64,000 nucleotides of DNA, from the NCBI RefSeq assembly GCF_030053835.1, contig NZ_CP125655.1, forward strand, positions 372,001-436,000, given 5' to 3'. Every line of letters starts with the position of its first letter. The first letter of the stretch is position 1. The notes beneath the pieces are model-generated. The model was given only the letters and a program-made list of their open reading frames with translations. It searched no databases and was not told where the DNA came from. The translations under genes were made by a program, and so were the position numbers. Below, one piece after another: positions 15,433 through 24,438 of the stretch. The stretch is from Cellulomonas sp. ES6 (GTDB lineage: Bacteria > Actinomycetota > Actinomycetes > Actinomycetales > Cellulomonadaceae).

Positions 15433-16548
15433 TCACCCGCGGGCGGCGTCCGCCTCGTCCACGGGCGCCGTCGGGTCGGTCCCCGACCGGCCGCGCAGCA
15501 CGTCCAGCTCCGCCGCCACGAGGCCCAGCAGCGCGAGGTCCACGACGAGCCCGCTCACGGCGCCCCACTGGTCCACACGGAACAGGAAGATCTGCGTCAG
15601 CAGCAGGTTCACCAGCACGGCGCGCCGGAACCACTCATAGCCGCGCGCGCGGTCCCGGCCGACGTGGTGCAGCCCCACGCCCGAGCACACCAGCGAGGCG
15701 GCAGCGCTGACCAGCATCCCGGTGAGGGCCCACCACGGCAGGTCGGTCCCGGTGGCGACGAGGACGACGCCGCGCGCCACCGTCGCCAGGGTCACCAGCG
15801 CCAGCACCGCCACGGTCACCCGCGGCAGCCACCGCACCCGCACCACCCGGCGCGACACCCGGACCACCCCGCGGGCGACGGCGCTGATCGGGTCGGGCAG
15901 CTCGCGCGCGTCGTCCTCGACGACGGCCAGCAGCGCGCGCACCTCCGCGGCGCCGCGCACGTCACCCGCCGCGTCGACGAGCTCACGCGCCTGACGTCGC
16001 GCGCGGTGCGTGAACCCCCCGGCGAGCCCCGCCACGGCCAGGTCGGTCGCGGCGGCGAGCGTCTCGTGCGGGTCGCGGCGCCGGGTGTGGATCGCCTCCC
16101 CGGCGAGCACCAGCAGCACCACCACGACGTAGATGAGCGACGCCGTCGGCTCGTAGAAGTAGTCGTTGTCCGCGGTGACGAACTTGCCGATCTCGTCGAC
16201 GAACAGCCCGAACCCGATCCCGCCGACCAGCGCCGCCGCCGGTCGCACCACGGGACCCGCCCACGACAGCACCGCCACCACGGCGAGGGCCATCAGCAGC
16301 CCGCCCCACAGGACGTGCGCGATGTGCAGCCCGTCCCCGCCGAGCTGCGGGAAGCCGGTCAGCGCCAGCAGCCCCCGGGTGACCAGCACGGTCAGGACCG
16401 TGACCGCGAGGAACCCCGCGACGTGCCGCGGACCGGCGGGGTCGCGCGGCAGGCCCAGGACCAGCACGGGCGACCGGCGCGGCGCGAGCTCCCGCTCCCC
16501 GCCCGCCCGTGCCGCCCGCTGCCCCGGGTCCACCGCCCCGCGCGTCAC
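15433..16548 (-). CDS. Conserved membrane protein of unknown function downstream of der
   Basis: The 371-residue protein starts at GTG 16548, overlapping the der stop codon as GTGA. It has an N-terminal hydrophobic bundle (four helices within about 35-155) and a C-terminal bundle (three or four helices within about 235-350), separated by a cytosolic region near 160-230. The most conserved-looking segment is [14 protein letters not shown] near residue 105, followed by N-D-Y-F-Y-E-P, with acidic residues in or next to a membrane helix. I do not recognise a named family. Coupling to der suggests stable co-expression but not necessarily a shared function. Confidence 0.7.
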   Translation of the reverse strand: MTRGAVDPGQRAARAGGERELAPRRSPVLVLGLPRDPAGPRHVAGFLAVTVLTVLVTRGLLALTGFPQLGGDGLHIAHVLWGGLLMALAVVAVLSWAGPVVRPAAALVGGIGFGLFVDEIGKFVTADNDYFYEPTASLIYVVVVLLVLAGEAIHTRRRDPHETLAAATDLAVAGLAGGFTHRARRQARELVDAAGDVRGAAEVRALLAVVEDDARELPDPISAVARGVVRVSRRVVRVRWLPRVTVAVLALVTLATVARGVVLVATGTDLPWWALTGMLVSAAASLVCSGVGLHHVGRDRARGYEWFRRAVLVNLLLTQIFLFRVDQWGAVSGLVVDLALLGLVAAELDVLRGRSGTDPTAPVDEADAARG

Positions 16549-18113
16549 CGCTTGCGCTTCTCCCGCACCCGCACGGAGATCGAGATCGGCGTGCCCTCGA
16601 ACCCGAAGGTCTCGCGCAGCCGGCGCTCGATGAACCGCCGGTACCCGGCCTCGAGGAACCCGGTCGCGAAGATGACGAACCGCGGCGGCCGGGTCGACGC
16701 CTGGGTGGCGAACAGGATCCGCGGCTGTTTCCCGCCGCGCAGCGGGTGCGGGTGCGCCGCGACCAGCTCGCCGAGGAACGCATTCAGCCGGCCCGTCGGC
16801 ACGCGGGTGTCCCACGACTCCAGCGACCGCGTGAGCGCCGGGACGAGCCGGTCCGTGTGCCAGCCGGTCCGCGCCGAGATGTTGACGCGCGGCGCCCACT
16901 GGATCTGCACGAGCTCCTTCTCGATCTCGCGCTCCAGGTACGGCCGGCGGTCCTCGTCCATGAGGTCCCACTTGTTGTACGCGATCACCAGGGCCCGGCC
17001 CGCGTCGATGACCTGCTGGATCACGCGCGTGTCCTGCTCGGTCAGCGGCTGCGACGCGTCGAGCAGCACGACCGCGACCTCAGCCTTCTCGATGGCCGCC
17101 TGCGTGCGGAGCGACGCGTAGAAGTCGGCCCCGGACGTCTGGTGGACGCGCCGCCGGATGCCCGCGGTGTCGACGAACCACCACGGGACGCCCTTGAGCT
17201 CCACCAGCTCGTCCACCGGGTCGCGCGTCGTGCCGGCGGTGTCGTCCACGACGACGCGGTTCGTGCCGAGCACCTTGTTCAGCAGCGAGGACTTGCCGAC
17301 GTTCGGCCGGCCGACGAGAGCCACGCGGCGCGGTCCGCCCGGGCGCACGGTGCCGTGCTGGGAGACGCGCGGCAGGGCGTCCATCGCGGCGTCGAGCAGG
17401 TCGCCCGTCCCTCGCCCGTGCAGGGCGGAGACGGGGTGCGGCTCGCCCAGCCCCAGGCTCCACAGCTCGGAGGCGTCCGCCTCGACCCGCGGGCCGTCGA
17501 CCTTGTTGGCGCAGAGCACCACCGGCTTGCCGGACTTGCGCAGCAGGCGCACGACGCGCTCGTCGGTGGCCGTCGGGCCCACCGTCGCGTCGACGACGAA
17601 CAGCACGGCGTCCGCCAGGGAGATGGCCACCTCGGCCTGCTCCGCCACGCGCGCCTCGATGCCCGCGACGTCGACCTCCCAGCCGCCGGTGTCCACCAGG
17701 GTGAAGCGCCGCCCGGCCCACTCCGCGGGGTACGACACGCGGTCGCGGGTCACGCCCGGGCGGTCCTCGACCACGGCCTCGCGTCGGCCGAGGATGCGGT
17801 TGACCAGCGTCGACTTGCCGACGTTCGGCCGGCCGACGACCGCCAGGACCGGGAGGGCGACCTCGATCTCGTCGTCGTCGCCGTCGCCGAGCGCGCCGGA
17901 CAGCAGCGCGACGTCCTCGTCCTCGAGCTCGTACTCCTCCAGGCCGGCGCGCAGCGCCCGCTCGCGGGCCTCGTCGTCCGCCGGCTCGCCCTCCGCGGCG
18001 CCGACCGGCACGTCGGTCGACCCGCCCGCGTCGAGGTCGAGGTCGAGGTCGACGTCGGCGTTCCCGTCGACGGGTCCGCTGGTGGTCGGCTGGGCCGGCT
18101 CGCTGTCACGCAT
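16545..18113 (-). CDS. der: Ribosome assembly GTPase Der (EngA)
   Basis: Der is an essential GTPase of 50S subunit maturation. This 522-residue protein has two G domains, each with G1 GRPNVGKS, G3 DT(G/A)G, and G4 NKVD or NKWD, followed by a KH-like domain ending in R-V-R-E-K-R-K-R. An N-terminal acidic extension of about 85 residues, rich in Asp, precedes the first G domain, as in other actinobacterial homologues. ATG 18113 is preferred because a -10-like GACAAT (18121-18126) ends 7 nt before it; an ATG at 18122 is the alternative. The gene is coupled to the membrane protein gene downstream. Confidence 0.95.
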   Translation of the reverse strand: MRDSEPAQPTTSGPVDGNADVDLDLDLDAGGSTDVPVGAAEGEPADDEARERALRAGLEEYELEDEDVALLSGALGDGDDDEIEVALPVLAVVGRPNVGKSTLVNRILGRREAVVEDRPGVTRDRVSYPAEWAGRRFTLVDTGGWEVDVAGIEARVAEQAEVAISLADAVLFVVDATVGPTATDERVVRLLRKSGKPVVLCANKVDGPRVEADASELWSLGLGEPHPVSALHGRGTGDLLDAAMDALPRVSQHGTVRPGGPRRVALVGRPNVGKSSLLNKVLGTNRVVVDDTAGTTRDPVDELVELKGVPWWFVDTAGIRRRVHQTSGADFYASLRTQAAIEKAEVAVVLLDASQPLTEQDTRVIQQVIDAGRALVIAYNKWDLMDEDRRPYLEREIEKELVQIQWAPRVNISARTGWHTDRLVPALTRSLESWDTRVPTGRLNAFLGELVAAHPHPLRGGKQPRILFATQASTRPPRFVIFATGFLEAGYRRFIERRLRETFGFEGTPISISVRVREKRKR

Positions 18114-18205
18114 GGGCACCATTGTCCCCGACGGGCGGACCGCAGACGACCGGCCCCGGCGTCGGGCCCGGCGCGCCGGGCGTCCGCACCCCGGGCGCGG
18201 GGCCG

Positions 18206-18913
18206 TCAGTCGCTCGGCAGCGACGTGCCCGTGCGCTCCGCGGCGGCCGCGACGAGGCTCTGCAGGGCGACCCGCACCGCCTCGGTCCCGGACGCGATCG
18301 CGTCGCGCCGCGACTGCCCCGCGGCCGGCTGGACGTCCAGCGGCTCCCCGATCTCCACGTGCAGGCGACGCCGCGGCCCGGGGACGTGCCCGACCGACTC
18401 CCCCGTGCGCCGGGTGCCGAGGATCGCGACCGGGACGACCGGCGCGTGGCCGTTCACCGCCAGCCAGGCGACGCCCGCCCGCGCGGACGCCGCGTCACCG
18501 CGCCCGCGGTTGCCCTCCGGGAACACCCCCACGGCGTCCCCGCGCTGCAGCACGCCGAGCGCGGTGACGAGGGCCGCGCGCCCGCCGGAGCGGTCGACCG
18601 GGATCTGGCCGGACCAGCGCAGGATGCCCGCGAACGGCCCCGCGAACATCTCCTCCTTGACCAGGATGTGCACCGGTCGCGGGGTGACGCCGGCCAGCAG
18701 CGGCCCGTCGACGACGCTCGTGTGGTTCGCGGCGAACAGCACCGGTCCCGAGGCCGGCACGCGCTCCGCCCCCACCACCCTCGCGTCCCACAGCGCGTGC
18801 GCCAGGAACCACCCGATGGCCCGGGCCCCGCGCGGGACCGGTCGCTCCGCGTACCGGCGCCCGGGCGCCGCCGACCGCACGCCGGCGCCCTCGGCCCGGC
18901 CCGCCGCGGTCAC
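18206..18913 (-). CDS. Lysophospholipid acyltransferase (PlsC family)
   Basis: The 235-residue protein has the acyltransferase motif N-H-T-S-V-V-D (H-x4-D catalytic pair) near residue 63 and the second motif F-P-E-G-N-R-G near residue 126. These are the signatures of 1-acyl-glycerol-3-phosphate acyltransferases that make phosphatidic acid at the membrane. GTG 18911-18913 overlaps the cmk stop as GTGA. The cmk-plsC-der order is conserved in many actinobacteria, which supports the call. The exact acceptor lipid cannot be read from the sequence. Confidence 0.9.
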   Translation of the reverse strand: MTAAGRAEGAGVRSAAPGRRYAERPVPRGARAIGWFLAHALWDARVVGAERVPASGPVLFAANHTSVVDGPLLAGVTPRPVHILVKEEMFAGPFAGILRWSGQIPVDRSGGRAALVTALGVLQRGDAVGVFPEGNRGRGDAASARAGVAWLAVNGHAPVVPVAILGTRRTGESVGHVPGPRRRLHVEIGEPLDVQPAAGQSRRDAIASGTEAVRVALQSLVAAAAERTGTSLPSD

Positions 18914-19653
18914 GCGTGGACGTCCGCGACGCGGGCCACCACGTCGAGGACCGCCTGCACGGTCTGGTCCAGGTCGAGCTCGGAGGAGTCGACGGTGACC
19001 ACGCCGTCGGAGGCCACGAGGAACTGCGACACCGTGGAGTCGTCCGCGTCGCGCCGCACCACCTGGTCGCGGGTCGCGGCGACCGCGGCCGCGTCGTCCG
19101 TGCCGTGGACCTCGCGCGCGCGCCGGGCGAGGCGCGCCTCCTCGCTCGCCGTCAGCAGCAGGCGCACGTCCGCGTCCGGGGCGATGACGGTCGTGATGTC
19201 CCGCCCCTCGGCGACGACGCCCCGCCCGCCGGAGAACGAGGTCGGCACGGCCTGCGCCGCGATCTCCTCGCGCTGCCGGCGCCCGAGCTCCGCGCGGACC
19301 CCGAGGTTGGTCGCGACCGCGCTCACCGCGGCCGAGATGGCGGTCTCGCGGATCGCCCCTCCCACGTCGTGGCCGTCCACGTGCACGCTCGGGTCGCGGG
19401 GGTCCACGCCCATGACCAGCGGCATCCGCCGCACCAGCGCGGCGACCGCCTCGACGTCGGTCAGCGGGACGCCGCGGTGCAGCGCCCACCACGTCGCCGC
19501 GCGGTACATCGCCCCCGTGTCCAGGTAGGCCAGGCCGAGGCGCTCGGCCACCCGCCGGGACACGGTCGACTTGCCCGACCCGGACGGGCCGTCGATCGCC
19601 ACCACCACGCCGCGGCGTCCCGTCCCCGTCGTCGCGTCCTCGCGCGTCGTCAC
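18910..19653 (-). CDS. cmk: Cytidylate kinase
   Basis: Cmk phosphorylates CMP and dCMP. The 247-residue protein has P-loop D-G-P-S-G-S-G-K-S-T near residue 20, Y-L-D-T-G-A-M-Y-R-A, and the lid motif A-E-G-R-D-I-T-T-V. GTG 19651-19653 is chosen because it overlaps the tyrA stop (GTGA) and has GGAGG 8 nt upstream. ATG 19668, five codons earlier, is less likely because that GGAGG lies inside it. It is coupled to tyrA upstream and the plsC-like gene downstream. Confidence 0.95.
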   Translation of the reverse strand: MTTREDATTGTGRRGVVVAIDGPSGSGKSTVSRRVAERLGLAYLDTGAMYRAATWWALHRGVPLTDVEAVAALVRRMPLVMGVDPRDPSVHVDGHDVGGAIRETAISAAVSAVATNLGVRAELGRRQREEIAAQAVPTSFSGGRGVVAEGRDITTVIAPDADVRLLLTASEEARLARRAREVHGTDDAAAVAATRDQVVRRDADDSTVSQFLVASDGVVTVDSSELDLDQTVQAVLDVVARVADVHA

Positions 19654-20771
19654 CTCACCAGCCTCCATCCGCGGGCCGTCAGCTCCGCCTCCAGGTGCGC
19701 CGAGCGCGCCGGGTCCACGGACACCGACGCCATGCCGACGGGCCGTCCCGCGGCGTGCTCGAGCTGCAGGTCCTCCAGGTTCACGCCCGCGGCACCGACG
19801 TCCGTCAGCAGGCGGGCCAGCTCGCCGGGCTGGTCGGGCACCAGCGCCGTGACGACCGCGTACGTGCGCGGCGCGCCGCCGTGCTTGCCCGGCACCAGCG
19901 CGACCCCGGCGTTGCCGTCGGCGAGCAGCCGCGCCAGCCGGGCGAGCGCGCCGAGCTCGACGTCCTCCGGGCCCGTCGCGCGGGCGGCGCTGTCGATCGC
20001 CGCCAGCACCTCGTCCAGGTCGGCGCGCAGGCCGGCCAGGACGTCCCGCACCGCCCCGGCGTTGGCCGCGAGGATCGACGTCCACAGGGCGGGGTCCGAC
20101 GACGCGATCCGGGTCACGTCCCGCAGGCCCTGCCCCGCGAGGCCGAGCGCGTCCGGCTCGGCGTCCCGCAGGCGCGCGGCCACGAGGCTCGCGGCGACCT
20201 GCGGCACGTGCGACACCACCGCGACGGCGGCGTCGTGCGCCTCCGCGTCCATCGTGACCGGCACGGCCCCGAGGTCCGCGGCCAGCGCCCGCACCGCGAG
20301 CAGCGCGTCGGGCCGCGACTCCCCCGAGTCGACGACCACCCACGGGCGTCCGACGAACAGGTCCGGCACCGCCGCGGCCGGGCCGGAACGCTCCCGGCCG
20401 GCCATCGGGTGCGAGCCGACGTAGCGCGTCAGGTCCGCGCCCGCGGCGCGCAGCTCGCGCAGCACGTAGCCCTTGACGCTCGCCACGTCCGTGACCACCG
20501 CCGCGGGGTGGGCCGCGAGCTCCGCCAGCACCACGTCCGCAGTGACGTCCGGGGGCGCCGCGACGACGACGAGCGCGGGCTGCGGGTCGTCCGCCGCCGC
20601 GGGCCGGCCCGCCCCCACGTCCCGCGCCAGGGCGAGGGCCGTCCGGGACGGGTCGTGCAGCGTGACGTCGACGCCCCGGGCGGTCAGCGCCAGGCCGACG
20701 GACGCGCCGAGCAGGCCGGTGCCGACGACGCGGACCGGCCCGCGGGTCGCGACGGCGCCGTTCCCGCTCAC
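19650..20771 (-). CDS. tyrA: Prephenate dehydrogenase with C-terminal ACT domain
   Basis: This enzyme oxidatively decarboxylates prephenate to 4-hydroxyphenylpyruvate in tyrosine synthesis. The 373-residue protein opens with a Rossmann motif G-T-G-L-L-G-A-S-V-G near residue 17. It has the catalytic-region signature G-S-H-P-M-A-G-R-E near residue 120 and S-H-V-P-Q near 185. A C-terminal ACT domain (about 300-373, P-D-Q-P-G-E-L-A-R-L-L) probably senses tyrosine. GTG 20771 overlaps the rluB stop codon (20768-20770) as GTGA. Confidence 0.94.
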   Translation of the reverse strand: MSGNGAVATRGPVRVVGTGLLGASVGLALTARGVDVTLHDPSRTALALARDVGAGRPAAADDPQPALVVVAAPPDVTADVVLAELAAHPAAVVTDVASVKGYVLRELRAAGADLTRYVGSHPMAGRERSGPAAAVPDLFVGRPWVVVDSGESRPDALLAVRALAADLGAVPVTMDAEAHDAAVAVVSHVPQVAASLVAARLRDAEPDALGLAGQGLRDVTRIASSDPALWTSILAANAGAVRDVLAGLRADLDEVLAAIDSAARATGPEDVELGALARLARLLADGNAGVALVPGKHGGAPRTYAVVTALVPDQPGELARLLTDVGAAGVNLEDLQLEHAAGRPVGMASVSVDPARSAHLEAELTARGWRLVR

Positions 20772-22006
20772 ATGCCCACCGACGTCATCAGCGAGCCGAC
20801 CTCCGGCTTCCCCAGCACGCGCGTACGGCCCGGGCGCAGGTCGCCCAGCTTGATCGGACCGATCTGCGTGCGCAGCAGCCGCGTCACCGGGTGGCCGACC
20901 TCCTCGAGCAGCCGGCGGACCACGCGGTTGCGGCCCTCGTGGAGCACCAGCTCGACCAGGGAGGCCTGCGGCGTGGCGTCCACGACCCGGAACGCGTCCA
21001 CGGTCACCACCCCGTCCTCCAGCTCGACGCCCTTGCGCAGCACCGACCCGAGGTTGCCGGCGACCCGGCCCTCGACGGTCGCCAGGTACGTCTTGGTGAC
21101 GCCGTGCGACGGGTGCGAGAGCCGGTTCGCCAGCTCGCCGTCGTTCGTCAGCAGCATCAGCCCCTCGGAGTCGGCGTCCAGCCGTCCGACGTGGAACAGC
21201 CGCTCCTCGCGGTTCTGCACGTACTGCTCGAGGGACGGGCGCCCCTCGGGGTCGTGCATGGTCGACACGACCCCCAGCGGCTTGTTCAGCGCGAGCGTCA
21301 CCACCGACCGGTCGAGCTGCAGCCGCAGGCCGTCCACGTGGATGACCGCCGACCGGGGGTCCACCCGCACGCCGAGCTCCACCACGACCTGGTCGTCGAC
21401 GCTCACGCGCCCCGACGTGATGAGCTCCTCGCACGCCCGGCGCGACCCGAGACCCGCCTGCGCGAGCACCTTCTGCAGCCGCACGCCCTCGGGGTCGTGC
21501 ACGTCGAGGTCCTGCTGCGCGCGCTGCGGACGGGGCCGGCGCTGCTGCGGCGGACGGGACGGCCAGGACGACCCGGGACGGCCGAGGTCGGGCCCGCGCC
21601 GTGCACCGGCCCCGCTGCTGCGCTGGGCACCGCCGCGGGGGGCGCCGCTGCCGCGGGGCGTCTCCGACCCGCCACGCGGCGCGCCGGAGCCGTCGCGCGC
21701 TGCGCCCGAGCCGCCACGCGGAGCCGCCGAGCCGCCACGCGGTGCGCCCGAGCCGCCGCGGGCCGGCGCACCGCCCCCCGCGAGCCGCCCGCGACGCGGG
21801 GGCGCCCGCCTCGCCACGCGGCCCACCGCCGCGGCCGCCGGCGCCACGGCCCGCGCCGCCCGCGCCGCCGTCACGACCGCCGCGTCCGGCACCTCCCGCA
21901 CCCCGGCCCGCGCCGGCGCCGCCGGGCCGACCCGTCGCGCCACCCCGCGGGCCACCGCCGCGCCGTGCGCCGCCCGACCCTCCGCGACCGTCCTGCCCTG
22001 CTGCAC
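20768..22006 (-). CDS. rluB: Pseudouridine synthase RluB-like, probable frameshift in N-terminal tail
   Basis: The catalytic part (about 160-412) has an S4 domain (L-Q-K-V-L-A-Q-A-G-L-G-S-R-R) and an RsuA/RluB domain with the catalytic motif G-R-L-D-A-D-S-E-G-L; RluB modifies 23S rRNA helix 89. The first 60 residues of this frame are Ala/Val-rich and unlike the Gly/Arg tails usual in actinobacterial RluB. The +1-shifted frame from ATG 22010 (overlapping the scpB stop as TGATG) encodes just such a Gly/Arg tail and would join the catalytic frame if the C6 run at 21774-21779 had one base fewer. The real product is therefore probably 413 residues from ATG 22010. It lies between scpB and tyrA. Confidence 0.85.
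   Translation of the reverse strand: MQQGRTVAEGRAAHGAAVARGVARRVGPAAPARAGVREVPDAAVVTAARAARAVAPAAAAVGRVARRAPPRRGRLAGGGAPARGGSGAPRGGSAAPRGGSGAARDGSGAPRGGSETPRGSGAPRGGAQRSSGAGARRGPDLGRPGSSWPSRPPQQRRPRPQRAQQDLDVHDPEGVRLQKVLAQAGLGSRRACEELITSGRVSVDDQVVVELGVRVDPRSAVIHVDGLRLQLDRSVVTLALNKPLGVVSTMHDPEGRPSLEQYVQNREERLFHVGRLDADSEGLMLLTNDGELANRLSHPSHGVTKTYLATVEGRVAGNLGSVLRKGVELEDGVVTVDAFRVVDATPQASLVELVLHEGRNRVVRRLLEEVGHPVTRLLRTQIGPIKLGDLRPGRTRVLGKPEVGSLMTSVGM
21774..21779. other. C6 homopolymer at probable rluB frameshift
   Basis: Removing one base from this run joins the Gly/Arg-rich frame starting at ATG 22010 to the conserved RluB frame, giving a continuous R-G-G-G-A-P-A-R-G-G-S. A homopolymer in GC-rich DNA is a usual place for a sequencing error, but slippage or a true mutation is also possible. 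Confidence 0.6.
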
Positions 22007-22009
22007 CCA

Positions 22010-22684
22010 TCACCTGTCTCCGTTCATCCTGTCGGCCCCGTCCAGCCCGTCGAACGCGTCGATCTCGGGCAGGTACGGAGCGAGCGGGGGCAGCTCGTCG
22101 AGGTTCGTGAGGCCCATCCGCTCCAGGAAGTATCCCGTGGTCCGGTAGAGGAACGCACCGGAGGCCGGGTCGACGCCCGCCTCGGCCACCAGACCACGTG
22201 CCGTCAGGGTCCGCACGACGCCGTCCACGTTGACGCCGCGGACCCCCGAGACCTGCCCGCGCGTGACGGGCTGCCGGTACGCGATCACCGCGAGCGTCTC
22301 GAGCGCCGCCTGCGTCAGCCGGGCGGTCTGCCCGTCGAGCACGAACCGGCCCGCGACCTGGTGGTACGCGGGTGCGGAGTAGATCCGCCAGCCCTCGCCC
22401 ACCTGCCGCAGCTCGAACCCGCGCGGGCGTCCGCCGTGCTCCCCGCGGTACTCCTCCGCGAGGGTGCGCAGCAGGTCGACGACCTCCCCGGTGGGCAGGC
22501 CCAGCACGGTCGCGAGACGCACCGCCGGGACGGGCTCGTCGGCGACCATGAGCACCGCCTCGAGCGCCGCCAGCGCCCCGCCGGGCAGGTCGGCGACGTC
22601 GAAGGCGAGCTCCTCGGGCGCGGGCGCCAGCTCCCCCTCCGCGGGGGCCGGCACCGGCGCGTCCCCGGTCGGTGCGTCCGTCAT
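22010..22684 (-). CDS. scpB: Condensin subunit ScpB
   Basis: ScpB binds ScpA and SMC in the bacterial condensin. The 224-residue protein has two winged-helix domains: the first near 35-110 (A-L-E-A-V-L-M-V-A-D-E-P-V) and the second near 120-195 with the family hallmark T-L-A-V-I-A-Y-R-Q-P-V-T-R and I/V-R-G-V-N-V-D-G-V-V-R-T-L. ATG 22684 overlaps the scpA stop as ATGA, which keeps subunit synthesis linked. Confidence 0.96.
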   Translation of the reverse strand: MTDAPTGDAPVPAPAEGELAPAPEELAFDVADLPGGALAALEAVLMVADEPVPAVRLATVLGLPTGEVVDLLRTLAEEYRGEHGGRPRGFELRQVGEGWRIYSAPAYHQVAGRFVLDGQTARLTQAALETLAVIAYRQPVTRGQVSGVRGVNVDGVVRTLTARGLVAEAGVDPASGAFLYRTTGYFLERMGLTNLDELPPLAPYLPEIDAFDGLDGADRMNGDR

Positions 22685-23559
22685 GCGTCCGTCCCCTCGT
22701 CGAAGTCCGACTCCACCGCGACGTCGCCGTCGCCCGTCCCCGTCCACCGCACCGTCAGCTCGCCGAGCGGCGTCACCTGGTCGAAGCCCACCGCCCCCTC
22801 GCGGAACAGCTCGAGCAGCGCGAGGAACCGCGCCACGACGACGAGCGTCGACGACGCGTCGGCGGTCAGCGCGCGGAAGGTCGTCGCGCCGGAGTGGCGC
22901 AGGCGGTCCGCCACCAGGGCGGCCTGCTCCCGGACGCTCACCGCGGGCGCGTGCAGGTGGCTGATGTCGACGCCCGGCGGGGGCGGCGCCGGCGACAGCG
23001 CCTTGGCGGCCAGGGCCGCGAGCTCCTGCGGCCCGATCTGCCAGACCAGCTCCGGGAGCATGGCCGCGAGCTGCGGCTCGAGCTCGACGGTGCGGGGGAA
23101 CCGGCGGCCCTGCTCGACCAGGCGCGTGCCGATGTCCGCCGCGACCACCTTGTACGCCCGGTACTGCAGCAGCCGCGCGAACAGCAGGTCCCGGGCCTCG
23201 AGCAGCTCGAGGTCCTCGGCGTCCTCGACGTCGCCCGCCGGCAGCAACCGGGCCGCCTTGAGGTCCAGCAGCGTCGCCGCGACCAGCAGGAACTCGCTCG
23301 CCTGCCCGAGGTCCCACGTGCGCCCGCCCTCGGTGGCCGCACGCTCGGCGGCGCGGATGTGCGCGATGAACTCGTCCGTGACGACCGCCAGCGCGACCTC
23401 GGTGATGTCGAGCTTGTGCTTCGAGATCAGGCCGAGCAGCAGGTCGAACGGGCCCGAGAAGTTGTCGAGGTGCACCTCGAACGCGCTCGACCCGACGGGG
23501 GCCGCCCCGGTCGTCCCGTCGGGCTGCGGCGGCGCGGGCGCCTCAGGCGGCGTCGCCAC
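22681..23559 (-). CDS. scpA: Condensin kleisin subunit ScpA
   Basis: ScpA is the kleisin that bridges the SMC heads. The 292-residue protein shows the N-terminal kleisin helix with F-S-G-P-F-D-L-L-L-G-L-I (about 33-44) and the K-L-D-I-T-E-V segment. A winged-helix C-terminus follows (about 235-285, V-V-V-A-R-F-L-A-L-L-E-L-F-R-E-G). GTG 23557-23559 starts 17 nt inside the end of the parA-like gene, so it is translationally coupled to it. Confidence 0.95.
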   Translation of the reverse strand: MATPPEAPAPPQPDGTTGAAPVGSSAFEVHLDNFSGPFDLLLGLISKHKLDITEVALAVVTDEFIAHIRAAERAATEGGRTWDLGQASEFLLVAATLLDLKAARLLPAGDVEDAEDLELLEARDLLFARLLQYRAYKVVAADIGTRLVEQGRRFPRTVELEPQLAAMLPELVWQIGPQELAALAAKALSPAPPPPGVDISHLHAPAVSVREQAALVADRLRHSGATTFRALTADASSTLVVVARFLALLELFREGAVGFDQVTPLGELTVRWTGTGDGDVAVESDFDEGTDA

Positions 23560-24409
23560 GGGCGACGAGCTCCCGCGCCAGCTGCCGGTACGCGTGCGCC
23601 CCGGCGTGCGTCGGCGCGTAGGTGGTGATCGGCTCCGCGGCCACGGACGCGTCCGGGAACTTCACGGTGCGGCCGATGACGGTCTGGAGCAGCGTGTCGC
23701 CGAAGGCCTCGTGCACCCGCGCCACCACCTCGCGGGCGTGCAGCGTGCGGGGGTCGTACATGGTCGCGAGGATGCCGTCGACCTCGAGGCGCGGGTTCAG
23801 CCGGTCGCGCACCTTCTCGATGGTCTCGACGAGCAGCGCCACGCCGCGCAGGGCGAAGAACTCGCACTCGAGCGGGATGAGCACACCGTGCGCCGCCGTC
23901 AGCGCGTTCACGGTGAGCAGGCCGAGCGACGGCTGGCAGTCGATGAGCACGACGTCGTAGTCGTCCAGCACGGGGCGCAGGACGCGGGACAGGATCGACT
24001 CGCGCGCCACCTCGGAGACGAGCTGGACCTCGGCGGCCGACAGGTCGATGTTCGCCGGCAGCAGGTCGAGCCCGGGGACCTCGGTCGGGCGCACGAGGTC
24101 CGCGACCTGCGCGTGCCGGTCGACGAGCAGGTCGTAGACGGTGCGGTCGAGCTCGTGCGGGCTGATGCCCAGGCCGACGGAGGCGGCACCCTGCGGGTCG
24201 AAGTCCACGATGAGCACCCGGCGCCCGTACTCGGCGAGCGCCGCGGCGAGGTTGATCGTGGTCGTCGTCTTGCCGACGCCGCCCTTCTGGTTGCACATGG
24301 CGATCACCCGCGCGGGCCCGTGCGCGGCGAGCGGAGCGGGGACGGGGAAGTCGGGCAGGGGCCTGCCCACCGGGTCGAGAACGGTCTCGGTCGTCTCCTC
24401 GCGTGCCAC
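23543..24409 (-). CDS. ParA/Soj-family ATPase
   Basis: The 288-residue protein carries the deviant Walker A C-N-Q-K-G-G-V-G-K-T-T-T-T-I-N near residue 40, the switch D-F-D-P-Q-G-A-A-S, and Walker B V-L-I-D-C-Q-P-S. These define chromosome or plasmid partition ATPases. No parB follows, so this is the scpAB-linked paralogue conserved in actinobacteria rather than the origin-proximal ParA. GTG 24409 is chosen because -10 TAGGTT (24416-24421) ends 6 nt before it; GTG 24415 is the alternative. It starts 29 nt after the xerD stop. Confidence 0.93.
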   Translation of the reverse strand: MAREETTETVLDPVGRPLPDFPVPAPLAAHGPARVIAMCNQKGGVGKTTTTINLAAALAEYGRRVLIVDFDPQGAASVGLGISPHELDRTVYDLLVDRHAQVADLVRPTEVPGLDLLPANIDLSAAEVQLVSEVARESILSRVLRPVLDDYDVVLIDCQPSLGLLTVNALTAAHGVLIPLECEFFALRGVALLVETIEKVRDRLNPRLEVDGILATMYDPRTLHAREVVARVHEAFGDTLLQTVIGRTVKFPDASVAAEPITTYAPTHAGAHAYRQLARELVARGDAA

Positions 24410-24415
24410 CCGCAC

Positions 24416-24421
24416 AACCTA
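24416..24421 (-). promoter_or_regulatory. Putative leaderless -10 TAGGTT of the parA-like gene
   Basis: TAGGTT on the minus strand is followed by 6 nt and then GTG 24409. It would give the scp operon its own promoter inside the xerD-to-scpA stretch. Confidence 0.45.
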
Positions 24422-24438
24422 CCGGAGCGGCGACCCGG

